NCBI GenBank assembly: GCA_013365365.1
Contig: JABVXU010000010.1
Coordinates: 186,001 to 250,000, forward strand
Direction of reading: 5' to 3'
DNA length: 64,000 bases
Source of the DNA: Cruorifilaria tuberocauda
Lineage: Eukaryota; Nematoda; Chromadorea; Rhabditida; Onchocercidae
The position numbers were made by a program, and so were the translations under genes. This document shows positions 60,591-64,000 of this stretch, one piece after another. Below the pieces are notes generated by a model, which did no database searches, had not been told where the DNA came from, and saw nothing but the letters and a program-made list of their open reading frames with translations. Position 1 is the first letter of the stretch; every line of letters starts with the position of its first letter.

Positions 60591-62059
60591 CAACAATGCC
60601 ACCTTTAATATGAATTTAATTAAACATTAAACAAGAGTAATATGAAGAAAGATCCCGCTTCATATTTCCATTACAAATATAATTTCAATATCTAATACTC
60701 ACATAACAAGATTTAAGCAACAATAAAAAGCGTTCATATGTTCGGAATCCGCATAATCAAAGAAGCTTATCAGAGCTTTCTTAATATTCTTAATATTATG
60801 GCACAAGAAGTCCATCTCTCCTATCAACTAACAAATTGCTCAGAATCATCTGATTCTAACAATAATATTCAGAAACTATAAGAAGTTCTCAATTAATTAA
60901 AAAGCAGTTTTACATATCCCCTGAATATATCACTTTAAATATAAATAGAAAAAAATACAATAACCAAAATATTAGGTGAATTTGCCGTATTCTATCAATA
61001 TTTTTATTATCTGTTTGATTCAATGCATTGAAAAAATCAATGAAATAAGTCTTCTTTCATATCAATGTAAAAAATAACGAAAACTAACAGCAACAAAATA
61101 AGTAAACTAGAATTAATTATAAAACCACGAGAAGGCAAATAAAAGAGTGAATTTATAAGAAAACTCTTGAAATTATAGTAAACATATAACAGGTGAACTT
61201 TTGATAGAGAATGTAAATGTCTCAACTGTAAGCATATACCTTTTACTTTTTACATTATTACGGAATGCCCACTGTAACACTTAAGATAATGAATAGAAGG
61301 TGCAATGAAGGTATGTTGACTTCTCTAATTTTTGGTTTGAGTTTAGACTTACTTGATCACAAATTACGTTAATAATCTTTTAAAAAAGGATAGTTAAACG
61401 GTGAAAACAACGAATGCAGAATATTAGAATGGAAATGAGGTGGTTCCTAAACTTATAATACGAATCCCATGAAACTACCAAAGAAATTTCATTCTCAGTA
61501 GACAATTTCGAAAAATTATTAGAAAGGCATGTTGAGGAACATCTTATAGCGAGAACAATTTATAAGGATTACAAATATCACAGACTTTTGACAGCCACAT
61601 TTCCTGAGAAACTACAAAAAATTTTAAACATTTGGTAAAAATTCCCGAAAATTTTCCAAAACGGAACGCAAACCCTTAAAAAAGAAGGCATTATTGATGC
61701 TATAATTTTGATTTATTGTAAAAAGATCGTATTGAAACTGATAAGGTCCTTTAATTATAAAAACTTGCTCGATTTTCCTATTAAAGCATTATTTCTCTTC
61801 CAAAAATGATTGAGGCACTAGCTTCTCATTTTTGAGACTGTTTTACAAATTAGTATTCTTCATGACTTTTATCCAGGGTTTAAAGATTTTGTCACAATGT
61901 GCTTAATATAATTATAACTTTAAAGATATAAAAAACTTGAGATCAACAGAATAATCCATACGTTTTCTGAACTCTCATAAATTAAATGAATGATTCAGAC
62001 TGCTAAAGCATGCATGGTTCAAGTTTCGACAAAAAATTTCTGTGTAGTAAAAGGTGTAA
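60591..62059 (-). other. Spacer upstream of golgin-45
   Basis: 1.5 kb of A/T-rich sequence between the stop of the helical-protein gene and the first golgin-45 ATG. No supported gene or strong repeat. It may include an unseen golgin-45 5' exon. Confidence 0.5.
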
Positions 62060-63908
62060 CTAATCATTTTTTGGCACTGTGAAAACTGCTTGCAGATGCT
62101 TCGTCCAGGGTTTCACCACTCGAAGCCAGTCATTTAAACCAAAATAAAGCAAACGATTTTCCAAAGTTTCTTCTTCCTGCAGTTAATGGTAAACTCTTAG
62201 TTCGAGCTATTCGCCAAAAACAAGTTTAGATACAATATAATATTTGCAAAACAGTCTCAAAATTCAATTCACTAAGATTTTTATTTTACCCAGATTTGAA
62301 TCTATGCAATACCTGTTCCAGTTTTCGTCTTGCAAATTCTCGTAATCTGTGAATTTCTTCCACCAAATTTGCTATTCGTGGAAATATGTAGCATTCTGTA
62401 CTTTTGACAAATGATATTATTAGGCGTCCAAAAAGTAAAAGACGTAAGATCGTTTTCACAAGCATATCAATCGATAGCGAGTGCGAACCCACTGAACGGG
62501 CAAACATTTCGTTTCTTACCTTAAATAAATTATTTCCTAAAATTTCCAGTATATAAAAGTGGAAAATTGAAATGGTAGTACAAAGAAGCACAACAAAGAA
62601 TTAGAAACTAAATTAAATTAAACTGAATGAAATTTGAAATTCTGCAAAAACCTCTTTTTCACTTTCAAAATGATTCGATATTATCTGGATACATTCACTT
62701 AGCGCTGGGAATACTACAGCCTCTTTATTAGGAAGCAAACGACTTGTAGCTAGACTGAACAGTGCATAACATGTCGCTATTGCTGACGAAATTCTCGGGC
62801 TCAACTGAAATGAAAAAAAAAATGAAAGTGAAGCTGTTTGGAAAAAAAGAATCGAATGGAATATTAAAAATCAAAATTAATTGAAAATGAAAAAATGAGA
62901 GCGATTGAGAGGAAGAAAATGAGGATATAAACTTCATAAATATGGGCAAATACAAAAATTAGAATCGATACCTCCATAGCTTCCAAATCCAAACCATGTG
63001 TGTCCATTACAATTGTATTGATAAATTGTGTGAACCAACAATGGAAACTATTAGTATCAAGTTTTTGAAGGCATGTATCACTATATGTACTATTGTTGAG
63101 GAGACGGGACATAATCACTTTATTGAATATTGTTGAAAGCTCTTCCTCAAAATGAAATAATAGAAGAAAAGTTTTTTAAGAAAATTTTGGGCAAGTCCCA
63201 AAGAAATTGAGAATTCTTGATAATTTGATAATACTTTCATTGTGATATTATATAATATTAATACCTACTGTTTTGGTAGCAACATGGAAAAACACTAGTA
63301 ATTCTAGTGTACCCTCAAAAAACACAAAACAATTATGACATCGCATGGATAAGCTACTAATTCTGAATTTCTACAAATTAATTTCTCCATCCTTGGTTGA
63401 AATAATTCTATTAGACTCTATTAGACTCATTGACTACAAAAAATTATTTTATAGATTAAATCTAAAAAAAACTTCTCAAAAAAATTTACTCTTGAAGCCA
63501 GATGTACAGACATCACGCGACGCACGGATTCATATTGCTCATTTTTTTCAAGTAGTAACTTATCAACAATTTCGGGAACAATTGCAATCGAATAGCACAT
63601 CATCGGTACAACCCGATCAGATGAATCCCGTTCTATTAAGCATTGCAACAAGCTTGTCACTTTCCTCAACAATTCATCGTTTGAGCCATCCTAAACAAAA
63701 ATAAATTAAAAATTATCCCATAAATCAGCATTTCATTTATTTATGAAACAGGCCCAAAAATAATTATTACAAATATTGATTTGTATAAAAATGCTATATA
63801 ATGCTTACTTGCAGCAGTATACGGGTACATAACAGAACACATCGAATATTGAGACCGTGTTGTGCTATGGAAATAGGACGAGTTTTCATCATCGATATTA
63901 CCATTTTC
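62060..63908 (-). CDS. Unrecognised helical protein (5' partial)
   Basis: Six exons on the minus strand: 63908-63809, 63690-63490, 63145-62972, 62804-62652, 62519-62313 and 62176-62060 (stop TAG). Together they give 316 residues in an unbroken frame with consistent phases. I do not recognise the family. The sequence is rich in Leu, Ile and Ala with regularly spaced hydrophobics, e.g. AQHGLNIRCVLLCTRILL, LLRKVTSLLQCLIE, SSAIATCYALFSLATSRLL and MLVKTILRLLLFGRLI, which suggests an alpha-helical repeat protein of HEAT/ARM type; no signal peptide can be judged. The first visible exon is read in the frame entering at KMVISMMKTRP, because that frame joins the next exon; the ATG-started frame of the same region does not. 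The 5' part lies beyond the window end. Confidence 0.75.
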
Positions 63909-64000
63909 CTGAAAAAACGACTGCTGAAATTTTTTGGAAAAACTATCAAAACATCCATAACTCATGATGATTTACTACGCCGAAATAAGAAGTCATACGC

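Noticed and set aside
63741..63965. 74-codon minus-strand frame starting at an ATG near the window end
   Set aside because: The same DNA read one frame over joins the next exon at a strong donor (CAA|GTAAGC) and gives a continuous helical protein; the ATG frame does not.

Overview
The window is nuclear DNA from a nematode, most likely a filarial or related clade III species (inference). It is about 70% A+T. Nearly every acceptor has the nematode TTTCAG/TTTTAG form, introns are mostly 100-400 bases, and two genes encode CX modules, a family known essentially only from nematodes. There is no bacterial or viral coding content, and I saw no rRNA, tRNA or CRISPR.

Layout. (1) 1-40123, plus strand: the last seven eighths of a ryanodine receptor gene (unc-68 orthologue). 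I placed 90 exons; their lengths sum to one continuous reading frame of 4,424 residues, from the start of SPRY1 to the natural stop. (2) 42464-44816, plus strand: a synaptotagmin-like tandem C2 protein with no visible membrane anchor. (3) 44817-49013: a gene-poor spacer holding a perfect 64-base palindrome and other inverted repeats. (4) 49014-51024 and 53503-54619, plus strand: two tandem paralogous secreted CX-module proteins, each with signal peptide, low-complexity repeats, an Ala/Gly-rich hydrophobic segment, a six-cysteine module and a hydrophobic tail. (5) 56597-63908, minus strand: three genes in the order unknown helical protein (5' end outside the window), golgin-45/BLZF1 (complete, 289 residues) and splicing factor SF3B5 (complete, 90 residues).

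The most interesting signal is inside the ryanodine receptor gene. Two exons of the same phase (28440-28552 and 29418-29527) look like mutually exclusive versions of the calmodulin-binding segment corresponding to mammalian RyR1 3614-3643. The first keeps the Trp-(15)-Cys-Phe pattern of RyR1 Trp3620/Cys3635/Phe3636. The second keeps the Trp and the basic cluster but replaces Cys-Phe by Leu-Ile. A 33-base in-frame microexon candidate (27133-27165) lies just upstream and would add 11 residues to the same place. If both versions are expressed, splicing would choose between channels with different calmodulin and redox control. The same gene has a 15-base microexon, three GC-AG introns and a canonical EF-hand pair that is degenerate in vertebrate RyR1.

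Functionally, the receptor releases Ca2+ from the endoplasmic/sarcoplasmic reticulum and the C2 protein is a Ca2+ sensor of vesicle fusion. The minus-strand genes serve Golgi structure and pre-mRNA splicing, with no evident link beyond proximity. All homology statements rest on reading translations against remembered family sequences; no search was run.
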